NCBI GenBank assembly: GCA_040388535.1
Contig: JAZKBR010000002.1
Location: 644,485 to 708,484 of the forward strand
Reading direction: 5' to 3'
Origin: Gemmatimonadota bacterium
GTDB lineage: Bacteria > Gemmatimonadota > Gemmatimonadetes > Gemmatimonadales > GWC2-71-9
DNA length: 64,000 nucleotides
Shown here: in pieces, positions 27,323 to 35,271 of the stretch
Layout of the letters: each line of letters begins with the position of its first letter
Numbering within the stretch: position 1 is the stretch's first letter
Translations under genes and position numbers: made by a program
Notes under the pieces: generated by a model
Databases searched by the model: none
Told to the model about the DNA's origin: nothing
What the model saw: only the letters and a program-made list of their open reading frames with translations

Positions 27323-27901
27323 ATGTCTACTCGAAGCTCCCTGCTCGATGTCACCGCCCGCATCTATTCGGAGTTCGGCTGGCGGGGGACCACCACCCGC
27401 CGGATCGCGGAAGCGGCCGGTGTGAACGAAGTCACGATCTTCCGGCAGTTCGGCTCCAAGGAGGCACTGCTCCTGGAGTCGATCCAGTCGGCCTCCCGCG
27501 AGGAGAGCACCAACCACCTGCCCGAGGTGCCGCAGGCGTTACGTCGCGAACTGGTCGCGTGGGCGCTGGCGCATCACACGGAAATCAGTTCCAAACGCCA
27601 GATCATCCGGAACTGCCTGGCCGAGTGGGAAGAGCATCCGGAGCTCGCCCCGGTGGTGTGTGAGGGCGGGATGAAGGCCTTTGCCGATACCACCCGCTAC
27701 CTCGCCGCAGCACGCGCTGGTGGACTCCTCGGAGCCGAAGGTTCACTCGAGGCCGCAACAGTGATGCTGATGAATGCCGTTTTCATGGATGCAATGACGC
27801 GCGACGTGGGACCCTTGTCGCCACCCCATACCGTACCCGAGGTCGTGGAAATGTTCGTGGATCTTGTCCTGCGCGCCCTGGGCGCAGTGGAGGGGGCGTG
27901 A
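27323..27901 (+). CDS. TetR-family regulator of an RND efflux operon
   Basis: The 192-residue product starts at ATG 27323. The N-terminal helix-turn-helix is clear: YSEFGWRGTTTRRIAEAAGVNEVTIFRQFGSKEALL. The remaining residues form the ligand-binding helical domain. The stop TGA overlaps the GTG start of tolC (GTGA), so regulator and pump are one operon. It most probably represses its own promoter until a pump substrate binds. A candidate operator lies at 27275-27290. Confidence 0.92.
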   Translation: MSTRSSLLDVTARIYSEFGWRGTTTRRIAEAAGVNEVTIFRQFGSKEALLLESIQSASREESTNHLPEVPQALRRELVAWALAHHTEISSKRQIIRNCLAEWEEHPELAPVVCEGGMKAFADTTRYLAAARAGGLLGAEGSLEAATVMLMNAVFMDAMTRDVGPLSPPHTVPEVVEMFVDLVLRALGAVEGA

Positions 27902-29412
27902 GGTTGAGATTGGCCGCTCTCGTGATGATGGCCTCGTTCACCAGCCTTCGCGCGCAGCAGGTGCCCGTCGTTGGGGCGCAGCATGCTGCGCCCCTACCTG
28001 CGCCCCTACCGCTCTCGTTGAGCGACGCCCTGAATCGCGCCGACTCCGCGAGCGAATCGGTGGGCATTGCGCGCGCCAACGTCGCCAAGGCCGAATCCGA
28101 TCGCCTGCGGGCGCGATCGGGTTTGCTGCCGCAGCTGAACGGCTCCGCGACCTACAGCCGGACGATCAAGAGCCAGTTCGCCGGTTTCGCCAGCAGCTCG
28201 AGCGACACCTTCCCGGCGCCGGTCAACTGCGGGCACTTCACACCGAACCCGACGCTGCCGCTGGGCGAACGGCTCGATTCGCTGGAGCGCGGACTCGACT
28301 GTTCCGCGAACGGCGGCGGGGGGGTCGACTTTTCGAATCTGCCGTTCGGCCGGGCCAACACGTACAACTTCGGCCTCTCGGCGTCGCAGTCGCTCTTCAA
28401 CTCGACATTGCGCGGCCAATTCGCCGCGACGGCATCGGCGCGTGAAGCAGCCGAAGTGGCGCTGGTCGCCGAACGCACCAAGTCGGTGCTCGATGTCGCG
28501 AAGGCCTATTTCGATGCCCAGCTCGCGCAGCGACTGCTCGACATTGCCGACTCGACGCTCGCGCAGGCCGAGCGGGCGTTCAACCAGACGCGCCTGGAAA
28601 AGAATGTCGGCAACGCCGCCGAGTTCGACCTGCTGCGCGCCACGGTATCGCGTGACAACCAGCGGCCGATCGTGATTCAGCGACGCGCGGCCCGCGACCG
28701 CACGCTGCTGAAGTTGCGCCAGTTGCTCGACCTTCCTGCGGGAAGTGCGCTCACGCTCACGACACCACTCGGCGACACCACCCGGACAGCACTGCCATCG
28801 TCGGTAGCGGGCGGCGCGAGCGACACCAGCACGGCAGCACGGGCTCCGGTGCGCCAGGCCGCCGCCGCTCTTGCGGCGAGCGAGGCGCTGGTTCGCGCCG
28901 CCAACGGATCGAAGCTGCCATCGCTCTCGCTCTCGAGCACGTACGCCAAGATCGCGTTCCCGGCTCGTGTCTTCGGGCTCGACAAGTTCGTGACCGACTG
29001 GAGTGTGGTGCTGCGGATGGACGTGCCGTTCTACACCGGCGGCCGGCTCCGCGCCGACAAGATGGGCGCCTTGGCATCGCGCGATGCCTCGGAGTTGCGG
29101 CTGCAGCAGGCGCGCGAAGATGCCGCGCGCGAAGCGGCCGACATGCAGAGCGATCTGTCCGCAGCCGAAGCGACGTGGGAAGCAAGCAGTGGGACGGCGG
29201 AACTCGCCGTGCGGGCCTACGGCATTGCCGATGTCCGCTATCGCAACGGCCTCTCCACGCTCACCGAACTCGGCGACAGCCGGATCCAGCTCGAGCAGGC
29301 CCAGGCCAACCGGGCGCAGGCGGCTCGTGACCTGCAGGTTGCCCGCGTGCGCGCCGCGCTGTTGCGCGATCTCCCCTTCGGGACCGGGATTGCCGGCTCG
29401 GGAGGCAATTGA
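27898..29412 (+). CDS. TolC-family outer-membrane efflux channel
   Basis: The 504-residue protein starts at GTG 27898 and has a signal peptide ending LRAQQ. Two homologous halves of long coiled-coil helices fit the TolC fold; SLSDALNRADSASESVGIARANVAKAESDRLRA begins the first. Just after the signal peptide a palindromic element adds VGAQHAAPLPAPLP, which has no place in the family pattern. It forms the outer channel for the membrane fusion protein and RND pump encoded next. The stop overlaps the next start. Confidence 0.92.
   Translation: MRLRLAALVMMASFTSLRAQQVPVVGAQHAAPLPAPLPLSLSDALNRADSASESVGIARANVAKAESDRLRARSGLLPQLNGSATYSRTIKSQFAGFASSSSDTFPAPVNCGHFTPNPTLPLGERLDSLERGLDCSANGGGGVDFSNLPFGRANTYNFGLSASQSLFNSTLRGQFAATASAREAAEVALVAERTKSVLDVAKAYFDAQLAQRLLDIADSTLAQAERAFNQTRLEKNVGNAAEFDLLRATVSRDNQRPIVIQRRAARDRTLLKLRQLLDLPAGSALTLTTPLGDTTRTALPSSVAGGASDTSTAARAPVRQAAAALAASEALVRAANGSKLPSLSLSSTYAKIAFPARVFGLDKFVTDWSVVLRMDVPFYTGGRLRADKMGALASRDASELRLQQAREDAAREAADMQSDLSAAEATWEASSGTAELAVRAYGIADVRYRNGLSTLTELGDSRIQLEQAQANRAQAARDLQVARVRAALLRDLPFGTGIAGSGGN
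27973..28010 (+). repeat. In-frame palindromic element in tolC
   Basis: A perfect 22-bp palindrome (27973-27994, half-site GGGGCGCAGCA) merges into a 12-bp tandem duplication TGCGCCCCTACC (27987-27998 and 27999-28010), translated as APLPAPLP. It lies at the junction of signal peptide and mature protein. A similar arrangement is found in the amidohydrolase gene at 49649. Confidence 0.75.
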
Positions 29413-30566
29413 TGATGACCACCTCGACCCTTACTCCGACGGGCAGCGACCGAGCCATGACGATGAATCGTCCGACCATTCGTGCGGCGCTGCGCGCTGC
29501 CCCCGTGCTCCTCCTGCTTGCTGCATGCGGCGGCAAGGCAAAGAGCGGCGCTCCGGCCGAAGTGCTGCCGGTGCAGGTCTCTTCCGACAACGTGACCGTG
29601 GTGGACAGCAGCCGCCTTGAAAGCGGCCCCGCACTCTCGGGTTCACTCGAGGCTGAACGTGCCGCGCAGCTGCGGGCACAGATCGGTGGCGCAGTGCTCG
29701 CGCTCTATGTCGATCAGGGCGCCGCGGTCCACGCGGGCCAGGCACTCGCGCTCATCGACACATCAGCAATTGCCGAATCGGCACGGTCGGCACGCTCGGC
29801 GCTGCGGAGTGCGCAGGCATCGGCCGACGTGGCGAAGCGTAATGCCGAGCGTTCCGACGCACTGCATCAGGCCGGTGCCATCGCCGATCGCGATCTTGAG
29901 GCCGCGAAGAGCAGCGCGGTGGCGGCGGATGCCAACCTCGCCGATGCCCGCAGCCGGCTCGCGTCGGCCGAGAAGATGCTCGCGAACGCCACGGTACGCG
30001 CGCCGTTCAGCGGTGTGGTGAGCGAGCGGCCAGCGAGCGTGGGTGATGTGCTGCAGCCGGGGAGCCCGGTGCTCACCGTGGTCGACCCGTCACTGCTGAA
30101 GCTCGAGGCATCGGTGCCGGCCGAAGATATCGCCGCGCTCAAGGCTGGTTCGAAGGTCGAGTTCACGATCCAGGGAAGCGCCGACAAGACCTTCACCGGC
30201 AAGATTTCGCGAATCAATCCGGCGGTCGATCCGGCCACTCGGCAGGTGCGCGTCTATGTGAGCGTCTCGAACGCCGACCACGCACTGGTCTCGGGGCTCT
30301 TCGCCGAGGGACGTGTGGCGCTGAAGTCGCTCCACGGACTGGCGATTCCGTTCACGGCGATCGATCAGGCGGCGACAACACCATCGGTCAAGCGCGTGCG
30401 CGGCGGCAAGGTCGAGTCGGTGCCGGTGACCCTCGGCCTGCGGGACGAGCTCGCCGAACAGGTGCAGGTGTTGAGTGGATTGTCGAAGGGTGACACGCTG
30501 CTGATTGGTGGCGTGCTCGGAACGCCTGCGGGGGTGATGCTGCGCATCACGCGCCGCGACCGCTGA
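29412..30566 (+). CDS. RND efflux membrane fusion lipoprotein (HlyD/AcrA type)
   Basis: Up to 384 residues from ATG 29412 (TGATG junction with tolC). A lipobox LLAACGG follows about 30 residues of leader, so ATG 29457 (MTMNRP) is a possible later start. The biotinyl-lipoyl-like domain is seen in LRAQIGGAVLALYVDQGAAVHAGQALALID, then a coiled coil and ATVRAPFSGVVSERPASVGDVLQPG, the returning half. It links the RND pump to TolC in the periplasm. Gene order tetR-tolC-MFP-RND supports the call. Confidence 0.93.
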   Translation: MMTTSTLTPTGSDRAMTMNRPTIRAALRAAPVLLLLAACGGKAKSGAPAEVLPVQVSSDNVTVVDSSRLESGPALSGSLEAERAAQLRAQIGGAVLALYVDQGAAVHAGQALALIDTSAIAESARSARSALRSAQASADVAKRNAERSDALHQAGAIADRDLEAAKSSAVAADANLADARSRLASAEKMLANATVRAPFSGVVSERPASVGDVLQPGSPVLTVVDPSLLKLEASVPAEDIAALKAGSKVEFTIQGSADKTFTGKISRINPAVDPATRQVRVYVSVSNADHALVSGLFAEGRVALKSLHGLAIPFTAIDQAATTPSVKRVRGGKVESVPVTLGLRDELAEQVQVLSGLSKGDTLLIGGVLGTPAGVMLRITRRDR

Positions 30567-30577
30567 GGAACTGACCC

Positions 30578-33500
30578 ATGTGGATTTCGGATTTTGCGAT
30601 CCGCCGCCCGATCATCACCATTACGGTGATGCTGGCGGTGGTGGCGTTCGGGCTCGCTGCCCTGATGAACCTGAAGGTCGACGAGTTCCCCGACCTCGAT
30701 CAGCCGGTCGTGATGGTGCAGATCGCCTATCCGGGCGCATCGCCAGACGCGGTCGAGCGTGAAGTCGTCGAGCCGATCGAAGAAGCGATCTTCGGCCTCT
30801 CCGGAGTCGAGCGACGGCTGACCACGTCGAACGCCGTTGACGGCTTCGCGCAGTTCACGGTGACCTTCGCCTACACCAAGCCGGTGGCCGAGGCATCGCA
30901 GGATGTGCGCGATGCAATCGCGACGATTCGTGGCGACCTGCCGCAGGAAATCGAAGAGCCGATCATCACGCGCTTCGACTGGGGCGCCCAGCCGATCATG
31001 GCGCTCACGGTGAGCTCCACGACGCTCGATACCCGGACGCTGACGACGATCACCGACCCGAGCCTGGTGAGTTCACTCCGCTCCATTCCTGGTGTTGCGC
31101 AGGCCGCCGTGGTGGGTGGCAGCTACCCGGAACTCACCGTGCAGCTCCGCCCTGAGGCAATGCAGGCGGCTGGAGTCGGCGTCGATGAGATCGTGCGCGC
31201 AGTCGGGAGCCAGAATCTTGCCGCGCCGGTGGGCCGGGTGAACTCCGGACTCGAGGAGCACGCGATCCGGCTCAAGGGCCGGCTCGAAGGGGCGACCGAA
31301 TTCCGGAAGCTGGTGGTGGCAGAGCGTGGCGGCACCATCGTACGCCTCGCCGATGTGGCCGATGTGACCGAGGGCGTCGAGGAGTCGCGCACTGGCGCCG
31401 CGTTCAACGGCAAGCGCGCAGTTGGCATCAACATCCTCAAGGCCAAGGGCTACTCGACCAACGAAGTGGTGTTCAAGCTGCGTGACGAGATCAAGCGTCT
31501 GCAGGCGACATTGCCGGCCAACACCAAGCTCGAGATCGTCCAGGACGCCGGTGTCCGGGTCACCGGCTCGGTCAACAACGTGAAGGAGACGCTGGTCGAG
31601 GGAGCACTGCTCACCGTGCTGGTGGTCTTCCTCTTCCTCAACTCGTGGCGCTCGACCGTCATCACCGGCCTCGCACTACCGGTCTCGGTGCTCGCGGGCT
31701 TCATCGGCGTCTGGGTCTTCGGCTTCACGTTGAACTCGATGTCGCTGCTCGGCCTCTCGCTCGCGATCGGTATCCTGATCGATGACGCCATCGTGGTGCG
31801 AGAGAACATCGTGCGCCATATCAAGATGGGAAAGAGTCACTACGACGCATCACGCGAGGGGACCGCCGAGATCGGGCTCGCGGTGGCGGCGACCACGTTC
31901 TCCATTGTGGCGGTGTTCGTGCCGATCGCGTTCGTATCGGGGCAGTCGGGGCAGTGGCTGGCGCCGTTCGCGCTCAGCATCACCGGCGCCGTGATCGCCT
32001 CTCTCTTCGTCTCGTTCTCGCTCGACCCGATGCTCTCGGCCTACTGGACCGATCCGCATCTCGAAGAGCACCAGAAGAGCTTCGTCACCCGGGCACTCGA
32101 CAAGTTCGATGTCTGGTTCCACAAGATGACCGATCGGTACGGCAAGATCATCGCCTGGGCGCTCGATCACCGCTGGTCGATGGTGGGGCTCGCCCTCCTG
32201 AGTTTTGTCGGGGCGATTGCGCTGCAAACGGTCGCCGGCGGAGCCGGCTTCGTGCCGCTCTCCGACCGCGCGGAGCTCGAAGTCATTGTCGAGGCGCCGG
32301 CAAGCGCGAACCTCGCTTACACGATGGAGCGTACCGAGGCGGTGGCCGCGATTGCGCGGAAGCATCCCGAAGTGCTCTATACCTATGTCACCGCGGGCAC
32401 GCCGCTGCCGTTGCGGACGCCGGGGGTGGACCAGGCGCACATCTACATGAAGCTCTCGCCCGCCAAGGAGCGGAAGATTTCGGCGGCGGCGATGGGCGTG
32501 AAGTTGCGCGAGGAGTTCAAGCAAATCGGCGGCGTGAACGTGTCGGTGTTCAGCGGCGGCTTCGGCGGGGCGTTCAAGGAGTTGCAGCTCCAGCTGCGCG
32601 GACCCGACGCCACTGTACTGGCGCAGCTCGGCGAGCAGGCGCTTGCCGCGACGCGCACCGTTCCTGGGGCCGTGGACGTGAGCCTCTCGGCGCGTGGTCC
32701 GCGTGAGGAACTCACCGTCGATATCGATCGCGGACTCGCCGGCTCGCTCGGACTCACGGTCGGTCAGGTGGGTCAGGCAATGCGCGTGGCGTTTGCCGGC
32801 ATCGATGCCGGCGACTGGGTCGATCGCACTGGCAAGACGCGCGACGTGCGCATCCGGCTCGCGCCCGATGCGCGGCGCAGTCCCTCCGATCTCGAGCGGT
32901 TGCCACTCACCGTGATTGGCACCGATGGTCGCCAGCGCACGGTGCCGCTCGGCCAGGTCGCGCGGATCACGCTGGAGCGCGCGCCGGCCCAGATCGACCA
33001 CCTCGACCGCAGCAGGGTGATCACCCTCGAAGCCAACACAGACGGGCGGCCGCTCGACGAAGTCACCAAGGCGATGAAGGCGAAGCTCGCCGGGATCACC
33101 TTTCCGCCCGGCTACCAGGTCACCGAGGGCGGCTGGAACCAGCAGCAGAACGACACTTTCTCGAGCATCTTCACGGCGCTCGGCATCGCCGTGCTGCTGA
33201 TGTACCTGATCCTTGTGGTGCAGTTCGGATCCTTCCTCGATCCGATCGCGATCCTGATCTCGCTGCCGCTTTCGCTCATCGGCGTGGTGATCGCGCTGAT
33301 CGTGACGGGTGACACGCTGAACATCATGTCGCTGATGGGCGTGATGCTGCTGATGGGGATCGTGGCGAAGAACTCGATCCTGCTGATCGACTTCGCCAAG
33401 TGGTCGCGCGAGGAGCGGGGCACCCCGCTGCGTGAAGCACTGATCGAGGCAGGCCGGATCCGCTTGCGGCCAATCCTGATGACGACCTTCGCGCTGATCG

Positions 33501-33754
33501 CCGGCATGTTGCCCGTGGCGATCGGCGGTGGTGAAGGTGCCGACTTCTACGCGCCGGTGGGTCGCGCCGTCATTGGCGGCGTGATCACCTCAACGGTGCT
33601 CACCCTGCTGGTGATCCCGACCTTCTATGAAATCGTGGACGGGATGCGGAATCGTTTCGCGACGTTCGCGAGTCGCTGGGTCGGCAACACCGAATCGTGG
33701 CGCTCCAAGACGGCCGAGCATCCGGCGGTCGATCCGGCGCCCTCATCGCACTAG
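30578..33754 (+). CDS. RND-family efflux transporter permease
   Basis: The 1058-residue protein is the standard HAE-RND length with 12 transmembrane helices and two large periplasmic loops. It begins MWISDFAIRRPIITITVMLAVV as usual. Helix 4 carries GILIDDAIVVREN (proton-relay Asp pair), and the second half has GIVAKNSILLIDFA. The leading D of TM4 (IDDAIVV) marks a proton-driven pump. The HAE-1/HAE-3 split is not resolvable here; substrate unknown. It starts 11 bases after the MFP gene; a strong hairpin at 33775 ends the operon. Confidence 0.95.
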   Translation: MWISDFAIRRPIITITVMLAVVAFGLAALMNLKVDEFPDLDQPVVMVQIAYPGASPDAVEREVVEPIEEAIFGLSGVERRLTTSNAVDGFAQFTVTFAYTKPVAEASQDVRDAIATIRGDLPQEIEEPIITRFDWGAQPIMALTVSSTTLDTRTLTTITDPSLVSSLRSIPGVAQAAVVGGSYPELTVQLRPEAMQAAGVGVDEIVRAVGSQNLAAPVGRVNSGLEEHAIRLKGRLEGATEFRKLVVAERGGTIVRLADVADVTEGVEESRTGAAFNGKRAVGINILKAKGYSTNEVVFKLRDEIKRLQATLPANTKLEIVQDAGVRVTGSVNNVKETLVEGALLTVLVVFLFLNSWRSTVITGLALPVSVLAGFIGVWVFGFTLNSMSLLGLSLAIGILIDDAIVVRENIVRHIKMGKSHYDASREGTAEIGLAVAATTFSIVAVFVPIAFVSGQSGQWLAPFALSITGAVIASLFVSFSLDPMLSAYWTDPHLEEHQKSFVTRALDKFDVWFHKMTDRYGKIIAWALDHRWSMVGLALLSFVGAIALQTVAGGAGFVPLSDRAELEVIVEAPASANLAYTMERTEAVAAIARKHPEVLYTYVTAGTPLPLRTPGVDQAHIYMKLSPAKERKISAAAMGVKLREEFKQIGGVNVSVFSGGFGGAFKELQLQLRGPDATVLAQLGEQALAATRTVPGAVDVSLSARGPREELTVDIDRGLAGSLGLTVGQVGQAMRVAFAGIDAGDWVDRTGKTRDVRIRLAPDARRSPSDLERLPLTVIGTDGRQRTVPLGQVARITLERAPAQIDHLDRSRVITLEANTDGRPLDEVTKAMKAKLAGITFPPGYQVTEGGWNQQQNDTFSSIFTALGIAVLLMYLILVVQFGSFLDPIAILISLPLSLIGVVIALIVTGDTLNIMSLMGVMLLMGIVAKNSILLIDFAKWSREERGTPLREALIEAGRIRLRPILMTTFALIAGMLPVAIGGGEGADFYAPVGRAVIGGVITSTVLTLLVIPTFYEIVDGMRNRFATFASRWVGNTESWRSKTAEHPAVDPAPSSH

Positions 33755-33774
33755 CCTCGCACTGGTCTCTCGTA

Positions 33775-33814
33775 CAACGACGCCCCGCGGCCTTTCGGTC
33801 GCGGGGCGTCGTTG
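33775..33814. terminator. Terminator between the RND operon and the convergent lipoprotein gene
   Basis: A perfect 14-bp stem (33775-33788, CAACGACGCCCCGC, with 33801-33814) has a loop of about 12 bases. There is no T-run. It lies between the stops at 33754 and 33832, so it can serve both directions. Confidence 0.65.
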
Positions 33815-33831
33815 CGTCGAGCAGCAAGGTG

Positions 33832-34338
33832 CTACTTGCCGACTTTCGCCGTATCAGAGGCCATCGGTGGGGCCGGAGCGTCAGGTGCGTTGGCGGAGAG
33901 CGAGTTGGCAATGAGCCACTTGCCGCCGCTCTTGATCACCGTGCTCGACCAGGCGCCCTTGTCGGGACTGCCGGCAGGGCCACCCGGTGCACTCCAGGTA
34001 CCACCAGCCGTCGCGGCATTGGCGTTGATCCAGGTGATGAAGCCGGTGTTGATGGTGAGCGTCTGGCCCGCCGGGCTCATCGCGAACTGATCGGCGGCGG
34101 CCTTCTGGAAGGCCGCGCGCCCCTGGATGTCGGCGCCGGTCGCGTCGATGGTGTGGTAGTCATCGGCGACGAGGGCCGCGACACCGGCGGCATCGTGCTT
34201 GTTCCAGAGATCTGCGTATGCGGCGCCCAGCGCCTTGATCGCAGTTTCATCGGCTGCCGAGCCTACCGCGGCTGGTGCAGGAGAACACGCCGCCACGACG
34301 GCAAAGGCGATGGAGGCGAGGAGAGATCGGGTCGTCAT
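33832..34338 (-). CDS. NTF2-like (SnoaL/DUF4440-type) lipoprotein
   Basis: The 168-residue product has a lipoprotein signal VVAACSPAPAA. An NTF2-like cone fold follows: helix ETAIKALGAAYADLWNKHDAAGVAALVADDYHTID, then strands with a conserved Trp segment (ITWINANAATAGGTWSAPGG). DUF4440-type proteins bind small ligands or act as isomerases; no catalytic Asp is clear. It is monocistronic, convergent with the RND operon, and starts 36 bases downstream of the stop of the esterase gene. Role unknown. Confidence 0.75.
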   Translation of the reverse strand: MTTRSLLASIAFAVVAACSPAPAAVGSAADETAIKALGAAYADLWNKHDAAGVAALVADDYHTIDATGADIQGRAAFQKAAADQFAMSPAGQTLTINTGFITWINANAATAGGTWSAPGGPAGSPDKGAWSSTVIKSGGKWLIANSLSANAPDAPAPPMASDTAKVGK

Positions 34339-34374
34339 GGGGGTGCTCCAGCGGAGAGAATGGGAGCCCCAGAT

Positions 34375-35199
34375 CTACCGTATCGGACGGCGCTCCGCCA
34401 GCATCCCCACCAATGTCGACCAGTGGGCCCGGACCCGGCGCGCCCATGACGCTTCGTCGTGATCACCGTCGGGATCCTCGAGGACCCGCAGGGAATCGTC
34501 GAGCCGCCAGCCGCGCCGAACCAGGAGCTGACGCATCCGTCGCACGTCGGCGATCTCGTCGTCGCCCTCGAGCGCGCCGGCATCAAGCCAGATCCGCCCG
34601 ACCGGCGCGGGCTGCTCGGCGATCCATCCGAAGATCGCTGCGTCGGCATACCAGAGCGCCGGTGAAAGCGACCAGGCGACACCGAACGTTGCCGCGCCGG
34701 CGATGACGCCGTAGAGCGCGATCAGTCCGCCCATCGATGAACCAGCGATGCCGGTCGATTCGCGATCGGGCAGGGTACGAAAGGAGGCATCCACCAGCGG
34801 CTTCACCGTTTGCGACAGAAAGGCGAGGTACGCCGCGCCTTCACCGGGGCCGCGAATGATGTCGTCGAACGGTGAATACTCGTGCAGCCGCTCGACGCCG
34901 AGATTCGGAATCGCCACGAGAATCACGGGTCGACGCGCGCCAAGGAGCGAGAGGGTCTCGAGCAGCTGCCAGTGCCCGGCGAAGGAGGTGGCCGGGTCGA
35001 AGCAGTTCTGGCCATCCTGGAGATAGACCACCGGATAACGACTCGATCCCTCGGCATATCCTGGGGGGAGTGCTACCAGGATATCGCGCACGGCGGTGCC
35101 CGGTCCCGGTACCTGGGCGAGGCGCCAAAGTGTGGGGGTGGGTCCAGCGCCGAGATCGACGGGAAGCGGTAACGGAAGTGGCGTGCTCACGCGGGGCAA
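34375..35199 (-). CDS. Putative esterase (PF00756 type alpha/beta-hydrolase)
   Basis: The 274-residue protein has no clear signal peptide. The family pattern is present: PVVYLQDGQNCFDP near residue 55, nucleophile GSSMGGLIALY with Ser near 148, and a late DHDEASWARR carrying the catalytic His. The acid is probably Asp in ALEGDDE. Such esterases hydrolyse acyl groups from sugars, siderophores or peptides. The gene is downstream of the TonB-dependent receptor gene across a terminator, so a siderophore-esterase role is possible but not shown. Confidence 0.78.
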   Translation of the reverse strand: MPRVSTPLPLPLPVDLGAGPTPTLWRLAQVPGPGTAVRDILVALPPGYAEGSSRYPVVYLQDGQNCFDPATSFAGHWQLLETLSLLGARRPVILVAIPNLGVERLHEYSPFDDIIRGPGEGAAYLAFLSQTVKPLVDASFRTLPDRESTGIAGSSMGGLIALYGVIAGAATFGVAWSLSPALWYADAAIFGWIAEQPAPVGRIWLDAGALEGDDEIADVRRMRQLLVRRGWRLDDSLRVLEDPDGDHDEASWARRVRAHWSTLVGMLAERRPIR

Positions 35200-35220
35200 G
35201 GATAATCGGGGAAACGAACC

Positions 35221-35247
35221 GGGGGCGGCCCCGAAGGAGCCGCCCCC
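35221..35247 (-). terminator. Hairpin after the TonB-dependent receptor gene
   Basis: GGGGGCGGC (35221-35229) pairs with GCCGCCCCC (35239-35247) around a 9-base loop. It lies 25 bases beyond the minus-strand stop at 35272. No T-run follows. Confidence 0.6.
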
Positions 35248-35271
35248 GCCTCAACTGCCGATTGCCTCAGT

